64,000 nucleotides of DNA from Candidatus Obscuribacterales bacterium (GCA_020634035.1 JACKCM010000005.1:186001-250000), one strand, 5' to 3'. Counted from the first letter of the stretch, positions 35,058 through 44,330 are shown. A program made the numbers and translations. Notes: a model not told the origin generated them from the sequence alone.

Positions 35058-35672
35058 TTAGATCTCCGGTCTCAGAAGCTCGAAGATAGAGCCGGCTTCC
35101 ACTTTGCAATAGGCGTTGCCCGATAGTCTGCCCACCGGCTTCAGTTTATCTATGGCGATCTGACCGTTCTCGAGGATTTCATCCTTTATATGCATAAAGA
35201 CGACTTTGCCCAGCACCAGATTGGAATTGCCAAGGGGGACTATCTGGTGAAGAACGCATTCCATCGAAACAGGAGCCTCTTCTACCCGGGGAACAGCCAC
35301 TTTTGTCCCGGCTATGGCAGTCAGTCCGGCTGCTTCGAATTCGCTCGTCTCAGGGGCAAATTCGCCGGCGCTATGATTCATTTTTTCAGCTAGAGGAAGG
35401 CTCACTATATTGACCACGAACTCGCCCCGGGCTTCGATATTGTTCAGGGTGTCTTTTTTGATGATGGTGCCATCAGGACCGCGCCTGGCGCCGATACCCA
35501 CCCCTAAGATAGGCGGCGACACAGAGAAGGCGTTGAAGAAAGAGAATGGCGCCAGATTATGCCTGTCGTCTGCGTCGGCGCTCGAGATCCAGGCGATTGG
35601 TCTGGGGACTACCATGCCTATCATCAGTCTGTACAAGTCAGGTACTTTACTGTTTTCCGGATCTATTTGCAT
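35058..35672 (-). CDS. Flavin reductase-like FMN-binding protein
   Basis: About 204 residues from the ATG at 35672; the frame is open 24 codons further up, but homologues start close to VPDLYRLM. The sequence is a split-barrel flavin-binding protein of the RutF/DIM6 flavin-reductase-like family: LYRLMIGMVVPRPIAWISSADADDRHNLAPFSFFNAFSVSPPILGVGIG (residues about 12-60), FVVNIVSLPLAEKMN and LKPVGRLSGNAYCKVE. Members bind FMN and reduce it with NAD(P)H or serve partner oxygenases; no partner gene is adjacent. The RNA gene copy A lies directly downstream on the same strand with its own promoter. Confidence 0.9.
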   Translation of the reverse strand: MQIDPENSKVPDLYRLMIGMVVPRPIAWISSADADDRHNLAPFSFFNAFSVSPPILGVGIGARRGPDGTIIKKDTLNNIEARGEFVVNIVSLPLAEKMNHSAGEFAPETSEFEAAGLTAIAGTKVAVPRVEEAPVSMECVLHQIVPLGNSNLVLGKVVFMHIKDEILENGQIAIDKLKPVGRLSGNAYCKVEAGSIFELLRPEI

Positions 35673-35808
35673 GGTGCTGGGCTCTCTGGTGAATGGTATT
35701 AAATACGGTGCGACAACGAGGTCTGGAGCTGCTTGCAATTGCATTGACGCCCCTCTAGAATGAAGCTAGATTTTATCGTCTTTGAGAATGTCCCGGTCCT
35801 ATGAGCAG

Positions 35809-36906
35809 ATGAGAAAAATAATTCATGTCGATATGGATGCTTTTTTCGCCTCTGTAGAACAGAGGGACAATCCTTACTTCAGAGGCAAGCCGATAGTGGT
35901 GGGAGGGCGCCCCGAATCGAGAGGGGTGGTGGCTGCTGCCAGCTATGAAGCGAGACAATTCGGCATTCATTCGGCTATGCCTTCTAGAACTGCGCACCAG
36001 CGCTGTCCCGGTCTTATTTTTGTGAAGCCGCGTTTTGAAGTTTATCGAGAAGTCTCGGAGCAAATACGTGATGTCTTCAGGCGTTATACCGATCTGGTCG
36101 AGCCGCTCTCTCTGGATGAAGCTTATCTAGATGTGACCAGCAATAAAAAGGGGCTGCCCTCGGCTACCCTTATTGCCCGCGAGATCAAAGCGCAGATTCG
36201 CGCAGAGACTGCTCTGACTGCTTCGGCTGGGGTCTCTGTAAATAAGTTTCTTGCCAAAATCGCCTCGGATATGCGTAAACCCGATGGGCTGTTTTTGATT
36301 CCTCCCGATAAGGTAGAAGCTTTTATCGAGAGCCTTGCCATAGAAAAATTCTATGGGGTAGGAAAAGTCACCGCCGAAAAGATGCGCCGGCTTGGAATCG
36401 AAAACGGTGCTGACCTGAAGCGTTTCGAAGAAAGAGAGTTGATCTCGAAATTCGGCAAAGCCGGGACTTATTTTTATAATATCGCCCGGGGAAAAGACGA
36501 TCGCAAGGTGGTGCCCAATCGAGTCAGAAAGTCGGTGGGCGCCGAGCGCAGCTATGCGCAGGATCTGGCCGAGCGTGAGGAGATCCTCGCTAATCTGAAC
36601 GAAATAATCGAGATACTGATCAAGCGCCTCGAAAAAAGTGGTACCAGGGGTAGAACCTTGACCCTGAAAGTCAAATATGGCGACTACAGTCAGGTGACCA
36701 GATCCAGGACCCTGACCGAGACCATAGATTCCCCGGCGCAGATTCTGCCCGTGGCACTGTCGTTGCTCGAGTCTACAGAGGTCAATCAGCGTAGCGTCAG
36801 GCTTCTGGGGCTGACGGTCTCGAATCTCGATGGTGAGGACGAGGACGATGATGAGCAATCCGAAGGCACGGCTACCTTCAAACAACTGACTCTCAATTTT
36901 TCTTGA
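35809..36906 (+). CDS. dinB: DNA polymerase IV, Y-family translesion polymerase
   Basis: About 365 residues from the ATG at 35809, which matches the usual RKIIHVDMDAFFASVEQ opening; an in-frame ATG and a TTG lie seven and nine codons upstream. Palm residues are present: the first aspartates in VDMDAFF and the SLDEAYLDVT pair. YPYF-type steric gate, helix-hairpin-helix thumb (FYGVGKVTAEKMRRLGIENGADLKRF) and little-finger domain (GARRSYA-like VGAERSYAQDL) follow. It copies damaged DNA at low fidelity. The last 20 residues are acidic and end in FKQLTLNFS, which resembles a beta-clamp-binding tail (QLTLNF). I see no LexA-type box nearby. Confidence 0.96.
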   Translation: MRKIIHVDMDAFFASVEQRDNPYFRGKPIVVGGRPESRGVVAAASYEARQFGIHSAMPSRTAHQRCPGLIFVKPRFEVYREVSEQIRDVFRRYTDLVEPLSLDEAYLDVTSNKKGLPSATLIAREIKAQIRAETALTASAGVSVNKFLAKIASDMRKPDGLFLIPPDKVEAFIESLAIEKFYGVGKVTAEKMRRLGIENGADLKRFEERELISKFGKAGTYFYNIARGKDDRKVVPNRVRKSVGAERSYAQDLAEREEILANLNEIIEILIKRLEKSGTRGRTLTLKVKYGDYSQVTRSRTLTETIDSPAQILPVALSLLESTEVNQRSVRLLGLTVSNLDGEDEDDDEQSEGTATFKQLTLNFS

Positions 36907-36948
36907 AGCTGTTTCAGCTCTTAGAACTTAGCTCTTTGCTCTTAACTT

Positions 36949-37479
36949 TTAGTTGGCGCGAATCGGGCTTCTGTTCTTGTTCTGCTCGGCGCCTTTCCAG
37001 TCTGCCGGCAGGCTCCATTTTTCGGCAAGCTTTCTGCCGTCTATCAGAAGCAGTTCCTGACCATCGAGCTCACATTCCAGGTTCCAGAGCTGGTCTCTTT
37101 TAGCCTGAATGAAGCCGCTTATCTTGGTCATGAAATAGCGCTGGTTGGTGGTGGACCAGACCGCCACGGTGAAGTCGCCTTCGCCGATAGCCTGCACTTT
37201 TGCCACGAAATCAAAGACATCGGACGGCTCGTCCTCGACCTCTTCCTGAACCAGGAAATTGAGACCGGTCTCTTTCTTATGATAGGGATAGACCTTATAA
37301 AGCTGGGTGTTGCCAAAATTAGGACTGTCTTTCAAGCCCGGGGCGACTTTGCAGGGGAAGGACTGGCCTGACTCATGAACAAATACACCAGTTTCAGCGT
37401 TTTTTTCCATGGTTACTTTGCCAGTGACAAAGCCCTCGGCGGAAAGGGTGGCTATTTGTTGACCTTTTATATTCGACAT
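36949..37479 (-). CDS. Protein of unknown function, beta-rich
   Basis: A 176-residue cytoplasmic protein with a modest GTGAGAAG ribosome site. It begins with SNIKGQQIATLSAEGFVTGKVTMEK and has further beta-type stretches (KVYPYHKKETGLNFLVQEEV, VAVWSTTNQRYFMTKISGFI, LECELDGQELLLIDGRKL). The predicted strand content and size would suit an OB-like fold. There are no cysteines beyond two and no catalytic motif. The C-terminus is basic (AEQNKNRSPIRAN). I do not recognise a family. Confidence 0.7.
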   Translation of the reverse strand: MSNIKGQQIATLSAEGFVTGKVTMEKNAETGVFVHESGQSFPCKVAPGLKDSPNFGNTQLYKVYPYHKKETGLNFLVQEEVEDEPSDVFDFVAKVQAIGEGDFTVAVWSTTNQRYFMTKISGFIQAKRDQLWNLECELDGQELLLIDGRKLAEKWSLPADWKGAEQNKNRSPIRAN

Positions 37480-37781
37480 TGCTTCTCACGATTCAACTGC
37501 AACTGCTGAATTATCCTGAGCTTGGCTGAATCTGTAAAGGTGCGATTGTGGATACATTTTTATAATCTTGATTACAGCCCGGTGAAATCCCGGAAAAGCA
37601 GCAATAATAACGATTTGAATTGTTAATTTCTTCTTTTCGAAACTTCATCAAAGTTGAGAAAAGAGATCTTTGAGAGATCTTTGTAGGTTCATTCAAGATT
37701 CAGTGCCGGTGCAGGTTAAGAATCAGCAACGATATTCCGGCAATGGCGGCACCGGCTGCATGACACTACTGGTGGTATGGC
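37480..37781. other. Gene-free stretch with inverted and direct repeats
   Basis: No gene is seen. AGATCTTTG occurs twice in tandem near 37665-37685. CCCGG/CCGG-type pairs occur near 37580-37600. A wide dyad GCCGGTGC/GCACCGGC lies at roughly 37710 and 37757. The stretch lies upstream of the minus-strand gene at 36949-37479 and downstream of the DUF4388 gene. Confidence 0.4.
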
Positions 37782-39329
37782 TCATTTGCAGACTATCGAA
37801 ATGCCGTTTTTGCAAGATTCTTGCAGGGCTTCCTGGGCGGCTTCCACCAGGGCTGGAAGATCCCGGGCGTCTTTCGGAATAGAGGCGATGCCGAAGTGCA
37901 GGCGTGGGCGCCAGACGGTGATGTCATCCACGGTCCTGTCGAGATCTTCGATTATTCTCTCAGCCAGGTGAGAGGCTTTCTCGCTGTCCACATTGGGCAA
38001 GATGAAGCCATAGACTTTGTCGCCCAGCTGTCCCATCAGGTCGACATCCCGGCGGATGCCGTCGATTTTTGTGAGCAGTTTTGAGAGATCTCGCGAGGGT
38101 AGTATGCCTCTACCCTGGTCGTCGGTGAGGATGGCGAAGAGCACCAGAGAAAAATCGGTGCTGAAGCGAAATGCTCGACAAAATTGATATTCGAGGAAGA
38201 ACTGAAAGGCGTCAATATCCAGTATGCCGGTCTCCGGGTCGGATAGTTTCAGGCGGGTGCGTTTGGAACTATCGGCATCGAGCCGGATAAAGTCGCGTGG
38301 GGTGCCGAGGCTGACCAGCTTGGGGGCGTTTTTAGAATCTATAGGAGGGGCGGTGGGCGAGGTGATTACCTGGCGATAGTCCGGTGAAGGACCATCTAGC
38401 TCCAGTTCTATTTCAGGTTCAGGTTCTATTGCCGGTTCCGTTTTTATCTCCGTCTCCGGGACCTTTTGCTGTTCAGGTTGATCCTCTACGGATTCTGAAT
38501 TAGAAACATATTCAGAATCGTGCTCTTCCAGAATCTGAATATTCTCTTGAATCGGGGTACTCTCTTCGGTGTCCGAAAGGAAGTCATCCTCCTCGTCATA
38601 GCCGCCTGAGCCGGGAGCGAGATCCGTAGGCAGGCTTACCTCTCTTACCGAAGCTCCTGTGGGGGTGAGGGCAAGTCCGACTTTCAGCAGGTTGGCCGCA
38701 TATATGAAAGTCTTGCTCCGGGGCAGGAGCATTTTTGTTGCCACCTCTTTTATGGAGACAATGCCCGAAATTCCCTGCAAGAATTTGACCTGCTGGGTGA
38801 TCTCTTCGCCGTATCCCAGAGCGATAATCTCCTCGGTGCTGAGACCGCACTGACCGGCAAGATCACGACTTTTGCCGAGTCGGGAGTTTTCGTCTATGCC
38901 CTGATCCTTGAGGAATTTTGCACTGGTTTTATAGAGTTCGCCAATTTGGAAGAGGCTATCGAAGCTCTCTTTGACCGTAAAATGGGTCGGTTCTCTAAAG
39001 GCTTCGAACTTTATTTTGGCGTCTTCCATCAAGAAAAGCTCGAATATCGCCTCTGCGCCTGTGGCTGTATGGGACTGAGCATGATGGGCCTGGCCTTTTA
39101 CGAACTGGATGGTGGTCATATGGTGAGCACCACCTACCGACAGATGACCGGTGACCTCTTTTTGTGAGGCTACTTGAAGAAGCCATGCCGCTGGTTTCTC
39201 TCGGAGGCTGCCGCAGAGCAAGCGTTCTAGCTCCACTTTCTCGAGATTATCCATCTCCTGGGTCGAATACCCAAAAGCTGCCGGAAATGAACTATTAGTC
39301 TGTCTTTGATCCTTGTCGCTAGGGCCCAT
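37782..39329 (-). CDS. DUF4388 protein with degenerate GGDEF-like C-terminal domain
   Basis: About 515 residues from the ATG at 39329; a TTG six codons up is possible. Residues 25-230 are a PatA-type DUF4388 region (CGSLREKPAAWLLQVASQKEVTGHLSV...IQFVKGQAHHAQ...GAEAIFELFLME), found in proteins tied to gliding, twitching and two-component signalling. Residues 230-330 are an acidic, Pro/Glu-rich linker. The last 160 residues fold like GGDEF (ETGILDIDAFQFFLEYQFCRAFRFSTDFSLVLFAI), but the signature reads LGDKVYGF, so catalysis is not expected. This domain pair suggests a signalling adaptor rather than an enzyme. Confidence 0.82.
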   Translation of the reverse strand: MGPSDKDQRQTNSSFPAAFGYSTQEMDNLEKVELERLLCGSLREKPAAWLLQVASQKEVTGHLSVGGAHHMTTIQFVKGQAHHAQSHTATGAEAIFELFLMEDAKIKFEAFREPTHFTVKESFDSLFQIGELYKTSAKFLKDQGIDENSRLGKSRDLAGQCGLSTEEIIALGYGEEITQQVKFLQGISGIVSIKEVATKMLLPRSKTFIYAANLLKVGLALTPTGASVREVSLPTDLAPGSGGYDEEDDFLSDTEESTPIQENIQILEEHDSEYVSNSESVEDQPEQQKVPETEIKTEPAIEPEPEIELELDGPSPDYRQVITSPTAPPIDSKNAPKLVSLGTPRDFIRLDADSSKRTRLKLSDPETGILDIDAFQFFLEYQFCRAFRFSTDFSLVLFAILTDDQGRGILPSRDLSKLLTKIDGIRRDVDLMGQLGDKVYGFILPNVDSEKASHLAERIIEDLDRTVDDITVWRPRLHFGIASIPKDARDLPALVEAAQEALQESCKNGISIVCK

Positions 39330-39412
39330 GGGCGTTTTACCAGTCAAATAAGCTAGGTTTATAAAATCAGGGGAAAAGGATCCAGATCTATTATTCTCTT
39401 TTTCCGGCTTAT

Positions 39413-40312
39413 TTAACCGTCGGTATCATACTTATAGCCGTGCTCTATCGCCCGGTTACGGTCTTGGGATGATTCTTTCTCTTTGCCCCAGAGCTTATAG
39501 GCTCTTGCCCGGCGAGCATAATAAAGTCCGTTCTCCGGATCCTTTTTGACGGCGATACCATAGGTTTCAATTGCTTTTTCATAGTTTTCCATGCCCAGGT
39601 AGGCATCCCCGAGGTCGACCTGTAAGGAAGCGTTGTCCGGTTTGAGCCCCGCACATTTTCCGAGGTCTTCGACTGCGCTTTCGAAGCGCGAGGTGAAAAG
39701 GTAAGATTCGCCTCGGATTGCCAGGGCATTGGTATAGGTGTTGTTCATAGCCAGGGTCTTATTGCAGTCGGCTATGGCTTTGTCATAACGCTCCAGGGCA
39801 AAATTGGTCTCGGCCCGCAGACAATAGGCAAAAGAGTCATGGGGTGCCAGTTCAATTGCCCGGTCAAAAGCCGACAGCGCTTTGTCAAAGTCTTCTTCAA
39901 GACGATAGACTTTGCCCAGATAACAGTAGGCTCTTGCGTTTTCGGGGTTTTTCTCAATCTCTTCTTTCAAACCCTTTCTTGCTTCTTCAGGGTGTTTGGT
40001 GCGGGCCTGGTTATAGAAAGCGACAAGGGTGCTGTCCCTGGGCTCATGTTCCGGAGGCTCTATTTCGTCTTCGGTGTACGACCGGTCTCTCAACAAAACA
40101 TGGTCAGAATTAATCTCTAGTTGCTCGGTTTTTAGCGTATGGCTTACTTCAAGAGGAATCTCCAGGCTTTCTCTCTCTTCCGGTTTTATCTCTTTCTCTA
40201 CGCTCTCGCTGCCGCAGCCTGTGGTCAGAACGCCAGAAAGAAGGAGGGCGGTGACGCCTGCTTTAGAGAAAGCCAGAAGAGCCTTAGAATTATGTCGACA
40301 GGGCACTTTCAT
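39413..40312 (-). CDS. TPR lipoprotein
   Basis: A 299-residue protein whose signal ends in a lipobox (SGVLTTGC, cysteine near residue 33), so it is probably lipid-anchored. After a charged stretch, residues 110-285 contain about five TPR units: ARAYCYLGKVYRLEEDFDKALSAFDRAIELAP, AYCLRAETNFALERYDKAIADCNKTLAMN, ALAIRGESYLFTSRFESAVEDLGKCAGLKP, LQVDLGDAYLGMENYEKAIETYGIAVKKDP and a last one with the basic tail. It resembles assembly or scaffold lipoproteins. It starts about 170 bases from the divergent LRR-kinase gene. Confidence 0.88.
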   Translation of the reverse strand: MKVPCRHNSKALLAFSKAGVTALLLSGVLTTGCGSESVEKEIKPEERESLEIPLEVSHTLKTEQLEINSDHVLLRDRSYTEDEIEPPEHEPRDSTLVAFYNQARTKHPEEARKGLKEEIEKNPENARAYCYLGKVYRLEEDFDKALSAFDRAIELAPHDSFAYCLRAETNFALERYDKAIADCNKTLAMNNTYTNALAIRGESYLFTSRFESAVEDLGKCAGLKPDNASLQVDLGDAYLGMENYEKAIETYGIAVKKDPENGLYYARRARAYKLWGKEKESSQDRNRAIEHGYKYDTDG

Positions 40313-40482
40313 TTTTGAGACCGGACTGATGATATAGCAGAATCGAATCAGAGCAAGAGGAAAGGCACGATTTTAGCAAATCAAGGTCGAGGCACTTTCT
40401 CTTTGCAGCCTGATGATGACGAGGCGGGTATATTGCTGATTGTTGCAATGGCAGAAATCTCGAAGTATCGCTGGAGTGTTCC

Positions 40483-42660
40483 GTGGGTCAGGAAATCGAG
40501 CTGGATTTAGAAAAATTCGATCTTCCCGAGCGTTATGAGCTGGATTCGGTTCTGGGTGAAGGCGGAATCGGAGTGGTTTTAAAGGCGCTGGATACGGTTC
40601 TCGATAAGATGGTGGCAATAAAAATGCTGCGTTCGAGACTGTCTGCCAATCAGGCGGTACGATTCCATACCGAGGCACGTACATTGGCTCGGCTCAATCA
40701 TCCTAATATTCTTACCGCTCTGGATTTTCAGATCACCGAAAGCGGCAATCCTTTTTTAGTGCTGGATTTTCTTGAAGGAGAGGACCTCGATTCTTTGATA
40801 GAGCGCGAGGGGCCGCTCGCGCCCGAAGAGGCAGGTGAAATATTTTGCCAGGTCCTTGATGGTCTCGATTACGCTCACCGTCAGGGCATTGTCCACCGAG
40901 ATATCAAACCGTCCAATATCATGCTGCTCGAAGATCATGCCGGTGACTTGCTGGTGAAAATTGTGGATTTCGGGCTCTCCAAGCTATTTCTTGGTGATCA
41001 GGGCGAAGATGACTTCGACCAGAAAGTCACCGCTACCGGTGCCATGCTCGGCTCTCCACTTTATATGAGCCCGGAGCAGGCACGGGGACAACCTGCCGGT
41101 CCTGCCTCAGATATTTATTCAATGGGCTGTGTCTTTTACAGGGTCTTGACTGGGTCTCCACCATATCTTTGTGATACCGCCATCGAAACTATCCAAAAAC
41201 GACTGGAAGATCCACCGCCGACACTTTCGGATCTTAGACCGGAGGTCGAGGTTGATCCTGCCTTGCAGGAAATATTGTTTTCTATGCTAGAGCAAGAGCC
41301 TGAGAAGCGTCCGAAGACACCTGCTATGGTGAAGAAGAGTCTCGAGCCTGTATTGGACTCCAGCGAAGACAATGAGAACAACGACCTTGAAAGTGTAACC
41401 ACCGAGCCAGGAAGTAACACTAAAGATCTGAAAAATGGAAAAATTCCACGAGCCATGGTGTTGTATCTGGTGATTGCCCTTGTCTGTCTGGGCGGTGGCG
41501 GGTTCATTTTGTCAAATCTTTTCAGGAGTTCAAAACAGCTGCCCGGGTTGAGTAAAAGAGGTGCCAAGAATACGACTTTGCCGATGGAGAAAGTTCTATC
41601 CGAATCAAAAAAGACAGAACTAGAGCCAGAGCGATTACCTTTCTTTCTGAAAAAGAGAGAGTCTGGCGGCGTTGATGTACAAAGCTATACGGATGTCGAT
41701 GACAAACATTTGCCCGGTCTGTTCAAGCTCCTGGGCACTGATGAAAAAGTGTTGACCCTGACCCTGGAGGATGCTCGCTTTTCGGCTGAGGGTCTGCAGT
41801 TACTGATCAGTCATCCGGCGATCAAGTCCTGTCGCATCATGAAGCTGACTCATTGTAAAATCAGTGATTCTGGTCTGGCTGGCATTGATCAGCTACCGAA
41901 CTTGCAAGAGTTGAATTTGGATTACTGCGAGATGGTTACCGACGATGGTATCAAGCATCTGAGAACTTCTAGAAGCCTAAATTCAATTGGTATCCAGGGT
42001 TTGAAACTAAGTTCGGTAGGATATGGCTACCTGGCGGAGTTGCCTAATTTAGTGCATGTCGATATGCGTCATACAAAAGCACTGGACGGTGCTTGCATGC
42101 AAGCGCTGAGCGCTGCTCCTTCCCTTGTCTGGTTGGAGTTAGCCGGTTCAGGAAGTGACCCGACCACCCGGGTTCCGGCGGCGGTTCTCGGTAATTGTGC
42201 TGGAATCAAGCACCTGGATGTGCTGTCTCTGGAAAATATAGAGCCCCAGGATCTTGTACCTGGTTTAGAAGGTATGGGGGCCGCACCAAGACTTCGGAGT
42301 ATCAGTTTTAGAGATTTTCGTCATTTGCCGGCCAACCTGGGGACTTTGCTGAAGCGATTTAAAGGATTGCAAAGTTTGATGATTAAAGACTGCCCCGGAT
42401 TGACAGAGGGCGTTCTTGTCTCGCTCGCTCAAGCCGATCAGCTAACACAAATGTCGCTTTACAATCGAGATTTGAACGACAAGATTGCCGCCCTTTCGAA
42501 GATCTGTCTGATGAAAAATTTGAAGATACTCGTCCTCGATAGCTCCGCAAAAATATATGAGGCTGAACTGAATCGCTTGATCAACAGCCGACTGCAGCTG
42601 GTGATTGAATCCAACGGCAATGGTCGTGCATCAATACAGGACTTTTGTAGAACCAAGTAA
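40483..42660 (+). CDS. Hanks-type Ser/Thr kinase with membrane helix and C-terminal LRR region
   Basis: A 725-residue protein beginning at GTG with a GGAG site. The kinase domain (residues 18-285) is complete: GEGGIG loop at 25-30, Lys47, HRDIKPSN with Asp141, DFG at 163-165 and MSPEQARG. A helix at about 325-348 (AMVLYLVIALVCLGGGGFILSNLF) puts the rest outside. Residues 390-715 hold leucine-rich repeats of the ribonuclease-inhibitor/F-box type (LPNLQELNLDYCEMVTDDGIKHL, LPNLVHVDMRHTK). The layout suggests an outside ligand regulating an inside kinase. The end overlaps the convergent membrane-protein gene by 30 bases. A paralogue lies at 55971-57971. Confidence 0.93.
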   Translation: MGQEIELDLEKFDLPERYELDSVLGEGGIGVVLKALDTVLDKMVAIKMLRSRLSANQAVRFHTEARTLARLNHPNILTALDFQITESGNPFLVLDFLEGEDLDSLIEREGPLAPEEAGEIFCQVLDGLDYAHRQGIVHRDIKPSNIMLLEDHAGDLLVKIVDFGLSKLFLGDQGEDDFDQKVTATGAMLGSPLYMSPEQARGQPAGPASDIYSMGCVFYRVLTGSPPYLCDTAIETIQKRLEDPPPTLSDLRPEVEVDPALQEILFSMLEQEPEKRPKTPAMVKKSLEPVLDSSEDNENNDLESVTTEPGSNTKDLKNGKIPRAMVLYLVIALVCLGGGGFILSNLFRSSKQLPGLSKRGAKNTTLPMEKVLSESKKTELEPERLPFFLKKRESGGVDVQSYTDVDDKHLPGLFKLLGTDEKVLTLTLEDARFSAEGLQLLISHPAIKSCRIMKLTHCKISDSGLAGIDQLPNLQELNLDYCEMVTDDGIKHLRTSRSLNSIGIQGLKLSSVGYGYLAELPNLVHVDMRHTKALDGACMQALSAAPSLVWLELAGSGSDPTTRVPAAVLGNCAGIKHLDVLSLENIEPQDLVPGLEGMGAAPRLRSISFRDFRHLPANLGTLLKRFKGLQSLMIKDCPGLTEGVLVSLAQADQLTQMSLYNRDLNDKIAALSKICLMKNLKILVLDSSAKIYEAELNRLINSRLQLVIESNGNGRASIQDFCRTK

Positions 42661-43071
42661 GCCGAGCAGGGCAAGGGTGATGAAAAAATTGGTGGCAAGC
42701 GTATAGATTACGGTTCTGGGGCTTTTGAAAATACTACCGAGCATCTCGTTGGGTGAGCCAGGCGATTCTGAGCGGCCCCTTGCGATTAGATAAAGATCGA
42801 GAAGAAATCCCTGGATAAGAATGAGGAATGCGAAAAGAGCTTTAAAAGCTTCGTTCTCGTCCGGTGCCACCACCCCGGTATCGAGTTTGAGCCAGCAAAG
42901 AGTCGGAATCAGCAAGCAGGGAAGCAAAAGCAAAATAGCCGAATAGATAAAATGTCCTGTGGCAGATCGCCAGCTTCGATAGAAGAGTTTTTGAAATAGC
43001 GGCAACTTAACCGAGGTCATGGCAAAAGCGATAACCGAAATCTCTATCCATTGTAAGAAAAATTTGGTCAT
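42631..43071 (-). CDS. Four-helix membrane protein, unknown
   Basis: A 146-residue inner-membrane protein with about four hydrophobic helices (near residues 5-22, 42-62, 82-100 and 121-142) and a short loop rich in Ser, Pro and Gly (GRSESPGSPNEMLGS). The GGGCGG before the ATG is the likely ribosome site. It follows the VOC gene by nine bases on the minus strand and overlaps the end of the convergent LRR-kinase gene. No family is recognised; operon membership links it loosely to the VOC protein and the L,D-transpeptidase. Confidence 0.72.
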   Translation of the reverse strand: MTKFFLQWIEISVIAFAMTSVKLPLFQKLFYRSWRSATGHFIYSAILLLLPCLLIPTLCWLKLDTGVVAPDENEAFKALFAFLILIQGFLLDLYLIARGRSESPGSPNEMLGSIFKSPRTVIYTLATNFFITLALLGLLGSTKVLY

Positions 43072-43080
43072 TACCGCCCA

Positions 43081-43509
43081 TTATTTCCAGGGGTCATAAG
43101 AACCGAAACTCCAGAGGTGACCTTCGGGATCTTTACAGATATAGAGCTTGCCACCATAGTCTTGATCGGCGAGATCGATCACTATTTTAGCTCCGCATTT
43201 GATGGCATTATCATAGTGACTCTCTATCGCCTCAACGACGATGTAAGGACTCTGGCTGGTGGTCTCTTCAAAGTCTACGCGCGCTTTTTGATAGCGGTCG
43301 AATTCCTGGTCGCCTTCGGAGCCCAGCATGATCATTCCGTTACCCAGGGTCAATTGGGCATGGGCGATTTTACCGTTGTCCGCCGGTACTACTAAGTGTT
43401 TTTCGAAACCGAAGGCTTTGCAGAGCCACTCTATAGCCGTGGCGGCATCCCGGTATTTGATGGTGGGGATGATACTGGCGCCGGTGCCGGCTGCTTTTGT
43501 TTTTGTCAT
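43081..43509 (-). CDS. VOC-superfamily protein (PhnB/glyoxalase-like)
   Basis: A 142-residue protein of the vicinal-oxygen-chelate fold, PhnB-type: SIIPTIKYRDAATAIEWLCKAFGFEK at the start, HAQLTLGNGMIMLG, PYIVVEAIESHYDNAIKCGAKIVIDLADQDYGGKLYICKDPEGHLWSFGSYDPW at the end. His and Glu residues typical of metal sites are present (HAQL, PEGHLW). Relatives include glyoxalases, antibiotic-resistance proteins and many of unknown role; the reaction is not inferable. It lies 21 bases after the L,D-transpeptidase stop and nine bases before the four-helix membrane gene. Confidence 0.88.
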   Translation of the reverse strand: MTKTKAAGTGASIIPTIKYRDAATAIEWLCKAFGFEKHLVVPADNGKIAHAQLTLGNGMIMLGSEGDQEFDRYQKARVDFEETTSQSPYIVVEAIESHYDNAIKCGAKIVIDLADQDYGGKLYICKDPEGHLWSFGSYDPWK

Positions 43510-43530
43510 GATCTGGCTTTTCCTGTTATT

Positions 43531-44325
43531 TCACTGTGAGAGAATCTGATTGTTCCAGGGTATCGTGGTCGAAATTTCTTTGACCATCTCGAACTCCGAA
43601 AGCCGATCTTTTAAACGGTTGTATACTTCCGGAAGCCATTTTGGACCTGTTTTCATGTCCAGCTCCGGCTCTTTTAAATTGAGATTGCAGGGGCTCAAAA
43701 TAACTTCGATGCTGCGCAAGCCGGTGTCATGGGCAAGGATAAAGATCTCTTCGATGGCGCTATCGCCCATGGCAAGGCATCCTGTAGACCAGAAACTGCC
43801 GTGGATCTCGATATCGCTGCCTAAATTAGATCGCTTCTCCTGTCTGGCGTATTTGATGTCCTCTTTATTCGGATAGTTCAGAATAAGGGCAAGGTGCGCT
43901 ATGGAGTTCGGTTTGAAGCCGATAATTTTATAGATGCCCTCGGGTATCTGTCGATCCCCTTCTTTCAGTTTGGGGCCGGGGCTGCCGCTGACCCCTACGA
44001 TTGGATAAGAGAAGATAAGCTCATTCTTTCCCTTTTTGTCGGGGGTGAAGATGTGAAGAACCCGCTCCTCTTTCAGCCCGATCATGGTCAGTTTGCGGGG
44101 CGGATAGACAAGACCGCGACTTTCGAAGCGATACTTCAGGCGGTCTCTGACAAGAGGACCATATTCTTTGACTGCTCCGGCCACGGTGCTGTGCTTGCCG
44201 CGCTTGGCAAGGGCGGAGCCGGATTCACCGAACGGGCAGATCGCTTCAGATGACAGAAGCGAGAAAACCAGCAGGGTCGAGGCTAAATAAAATCGCAGGG
44301 GTCGGCACTTGTACATGCCTAACAT
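43531..44325 (-). CDS. L,D-transpeptidase (YkuD/ErfK family)
   Basis: About 264 residues from the ATG at 44325; another ATG lies three codons on, and a further open stretch upstream runs into the terminator of RNA copy B. A signal peptide (FYLASTLLVFSLLSSEAIC) exports it. The YkuD core has VGVSGSPGPKLKEGDRQIPEGIY and the catalytic motif IHGSFWSTGCLAMGD, with the conserved His, Ser and nucleophile Cys. It should form 3-3 crosslinks in peptidoglycan or attach proteins to it. It is the first gene of a three-gene minus-strand unit and lies directly downstream of RNA copy B. Confidence 0.93.
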   Translation of the reverse strand: MLGMYKCRPLRFYLASTLLVFSLLSSEAICPFGESGSALAKRGKHSTVAGAVKEYGPLVRDRLKYRFESRGLVYPPRKLTMIGLKEERVLHIFTPDKKGKNELIFSYPIVGVSGSPGPKLKEGDRQIPEGIYKIIGFKPNSIAHLALILNYPNKEDIKYARQEKRSNLGSDIEIHGSFWSTGCLAMGDSAIEEIFILAHDTGLRSIEVILSPCNLNLKEPELDMKTGPKWLPEVYNRLKDRLSEFEMVKEISTTIPWNNQILSQ

Positions 44326-44330
44326 TTTAT

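Noticed and set aside
37570..37610. A cobalamin riboswitch suggested by CCCGGTGAAATCCCGG
   Set aside because: The rest of the conserved core could not be found on either side and the downstream gene has no link to cobalamin.
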